A DNA stretch of 6,418 nucleotides, taken from contig JALTOP010000144.1 in the NCBI GenBank assembly GCA_027000105.1, forward strand, positions 1 through 6,418. The letters run 5' to 3'. Within the stretch, counting starts at the first letter, position 1; the number at the start of each line of letters is the position of its first letter. Source of the stretch: Planctomycetaceae bacterium (GTDB lineage: Bacteria; Planctomycetota; Planctomycetia; Planctomycetales; Planctomycetaceae). The translations under genes and the position numbers were made by a program. Positions 5,555 through 6,418 of the stretch are shown one piece after another. Below the pieces are notes generated by a model, which was not told the DNA's origin, searched no databases, and saw only the letters and a program-made list of their open reading frames with translations.

Positions 5555-6238
5555 ATGCAGAATGAGCCACCGCAGGTTCGATCCGAATTCGGACTTCTTT
5601 TTGGAGGAACCGGTCGAGTTGTTGTCGACCTCGTGTCCTCAGAAATCCACTTCGAACATTGCCACACTCCACGGCGTTTTCTGGCAAGGTGCGAACCGGT
5701 ATTTACGTGTCCGGTTTCCGACGTGCTTTCGGTGCACGAGCTATCCGGTACAAACAGAACAGAACTGACTGTTGTAACGGCGCATGGAACGGCCCAGATT
5801 CCGTCAACCGCCACACATTATGCGGAGCTTCATGAGTTACTTTCAGAGATCGCTGCCAGAACGCCCGATCCTCCTCAAACGAGTCATCCGATGATGGTGT
5901 TCGTATGGTTGTTCGGGGTGTTACTTGGTTTGTGTGCTGCCGTTGTGGTGTGGGCGAAGGTTCTGCCATCTTCGTCCGGTGGCGTGGCCCTCTTGTTATT
6001 CATGATCATAGGCGCCCTTTTGGGTGTCGGTTTCCTTCACCTTACCATTTTCCTGGCAGATCGGTTGCGGGGAATCTGCCTCGTCGTCCCGATATCTACT
6101 GCGGTCTTGGGGGCCGCATTGGGGGCCGCAGTAGCAGTCTGGCTGCAAAAGGGATATCCCAGGATTCTGGCCGTTATAATTGGCTTGGCAATTGGTGCTC
6201 TGGTTGGCATTATCCGTGAGTTGCGCGACCAAAAGTGA
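5555..6238 (+). CDS. Membrane protein of unknown function, soluble N-terminal domain plus four helices
   Basis: A complete 227-residue protein that I cannot assign to a named family. Residues 1 to about 105 are soluble, with alternating strand-like stretches (RVVVDLVSSEIHFEH, TELTVVTAHGTAQIP) and a final helix-like segment (HYAELHELLSEIAAR). That order, beta strands then one C-terminal helix, is compatible with a PH-like domain, but this is only a shape argument. A proline-rich linker (PDPPQTSHP, 104-112) leads to four predicted membrane helices at about 113-136, 143-167, 172-197 and 203-220, ending in a charged tail RELRDQK. There is no N-terminal signal peptide, so the soluble part is probably cytoplasmic. 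Helix 3 is rich in small residues (LGAALGAA at 185-192, encoded by an exact 12-bp duplication). The start is fixed by GGGAGGT 5 bases upstream. It is transcribed away from the efflux operon, and the gene that follows has the same orientation. Confidence 0.85.
   Translation: MQNEPPQVRSEFGLLFGGTGRVVVDLVSSEIHFEHCHTPRRFLARCEPVFTCPVSDVLSVHELSGTNRTELTVVTAHGTAQIPSTATHYAELHELLSEIAARTPDPPQTSHPMMVFVWLFGVLLGLCAAVVVWAKVLPSSSGGVALLLFMIIGALLGVGFLHLTIFLADRLRGICLVVPISTAVLGAALGAAVAVWLQKGYPRILAVIIGLAIGALVGIIRELRDQK
6107..6130 (+). repeat. In-frame exact 12-bp tandem duplication
   Basis: TTGGGGGCCGCA is repeated exactly at 6107-6118 and 6119-6130. Each copy encodes Leu-Gly-Ala-Ala within the third membrane helix. 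Being identical at third codon positions too, it is likely a recent duplication; the reading frame is kept. Confidence 0.75.
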
Positions 6239-6315
6239 GAGCTACCCGGTGAGTGCGTCTAAGCGTAACGTAACCTGCATCTGCACAATCCAAACGGCGA
6301 AGGCGAGAGGCTAAC

Positions 6316-6334
6316 CCGGTATCGACAGTACCGG
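6316..6334 (+). promoter_or_regulatory. Hairpin in the leader of the last gene
   Basis: CCGGTA (6316-6321) and TACCGG (6329-6334) form a perfect 6-bp stem with a 7-base loop, 22 bases before the ATG at 6356. The bases after it are ACAAAGG, not a T-tract, so it is not a typical terminator. It could be a leader structure or an operator. The rest of the 117-base spacer (6239-6355) shows no clear promoter. Confidence 0.35.
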
Positions 6335-6355
6335 ACAAAGGAAAGTTGTTTAACC

Positions 6356-6418
6356 ATGATTTCATTTCGATTGTTACGGATTTCCAGTTTGGTGATTCTT
6401 TTTTTATTCCCGGCAGAG
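6356..6418 (+). CDS. N-terminus of an exported or membrane protein (partial)
   Basis: Twenty-one codons run off the right edge. They encode MISFRLLRISSLVILFLFPAE: two arginines, then a hydrophobic stretch (SSLVILFLF) and a possible small-residue cleavage area beginning at PA, a good start for a signal peptide or signal anchor. AAAGGA at 6337-6342 is purine-rich but sits 13 bases from the ATG, further than usual. The gene lies 117 bases after the four-helix protein gene in the same direction and may share its transcript. Nothing can be said of its function. Confidence 0.55.
   Translation, partial: MISFRLLRISSLVILFLFPAE

Overview
The window looks like a piece of a Planctomycetota chromosome. 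This rests on protein style (an RND pump with a long-tailed adaptor, and a secreted protein whose N-terminus resembles planctomycete carbon-nitrogen hydrolases), on a base composition that is roughly balanced by eye, and on mostly weak Shine-Dalgarno sequences. The assignment is from memory of such proteins and no search was run.

Left and centre (positions 1-5012, all minus strand): a two-gene efflux operon is transcribed right to left. First comes a periplasmic adaptor (membrane fusion protein, 3555-5012 or 3555-4910). After a 68-base gap with a hairpin over the adaptor's stop codon comes the inner-membrane RND transporter (352-3486, HAE1 type, 1044 residues, complete proton-relay residues). 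No outer-membrane channel gene and no regulator lies in the window. Downstream, after a 167-base spacer that carries short tandem repeats, the first 61 codons of another minus-strand gene run off the left edge (184 down to 1). This gene is easy to miss because its stop lies outside the window. It has a clear signal peptide and a ribosome-binding site.

Divergent intergenic region (5013-5554): no convincing gene. It holds an 11-bp direct repeat with 17-bp periodicity on the efflux side, a good sigma70-type promoter (5366-5394) pointing right, and an inverted repeat (5399-5419) placed over the predicted transcription start. An 8-mer, CTGTCAGA, lies near both sides.

Right (5555-6418, plus strand): a 227-residue protein of unknown function with a soluble, possibly PH-like N-terminal half and four predicted membrane helices. 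It starts behind a strong ribosome-binding site. After a 117-base spacer with a 6-bp stem hairpin, the first 21 codons of another exported or membrane protein run off the right edge.

The efflux pair should work as two parts of a tripartite proton-driven pump, with the outer-membrane partner encoded elsewhere. Substrates cannot be read from the sequence. I see no clear novel defence, mobile or RNA system. The best leads are the four-helix orphan protein with its promoter and operator arrangement, and the repeats upstream of the pump operon.
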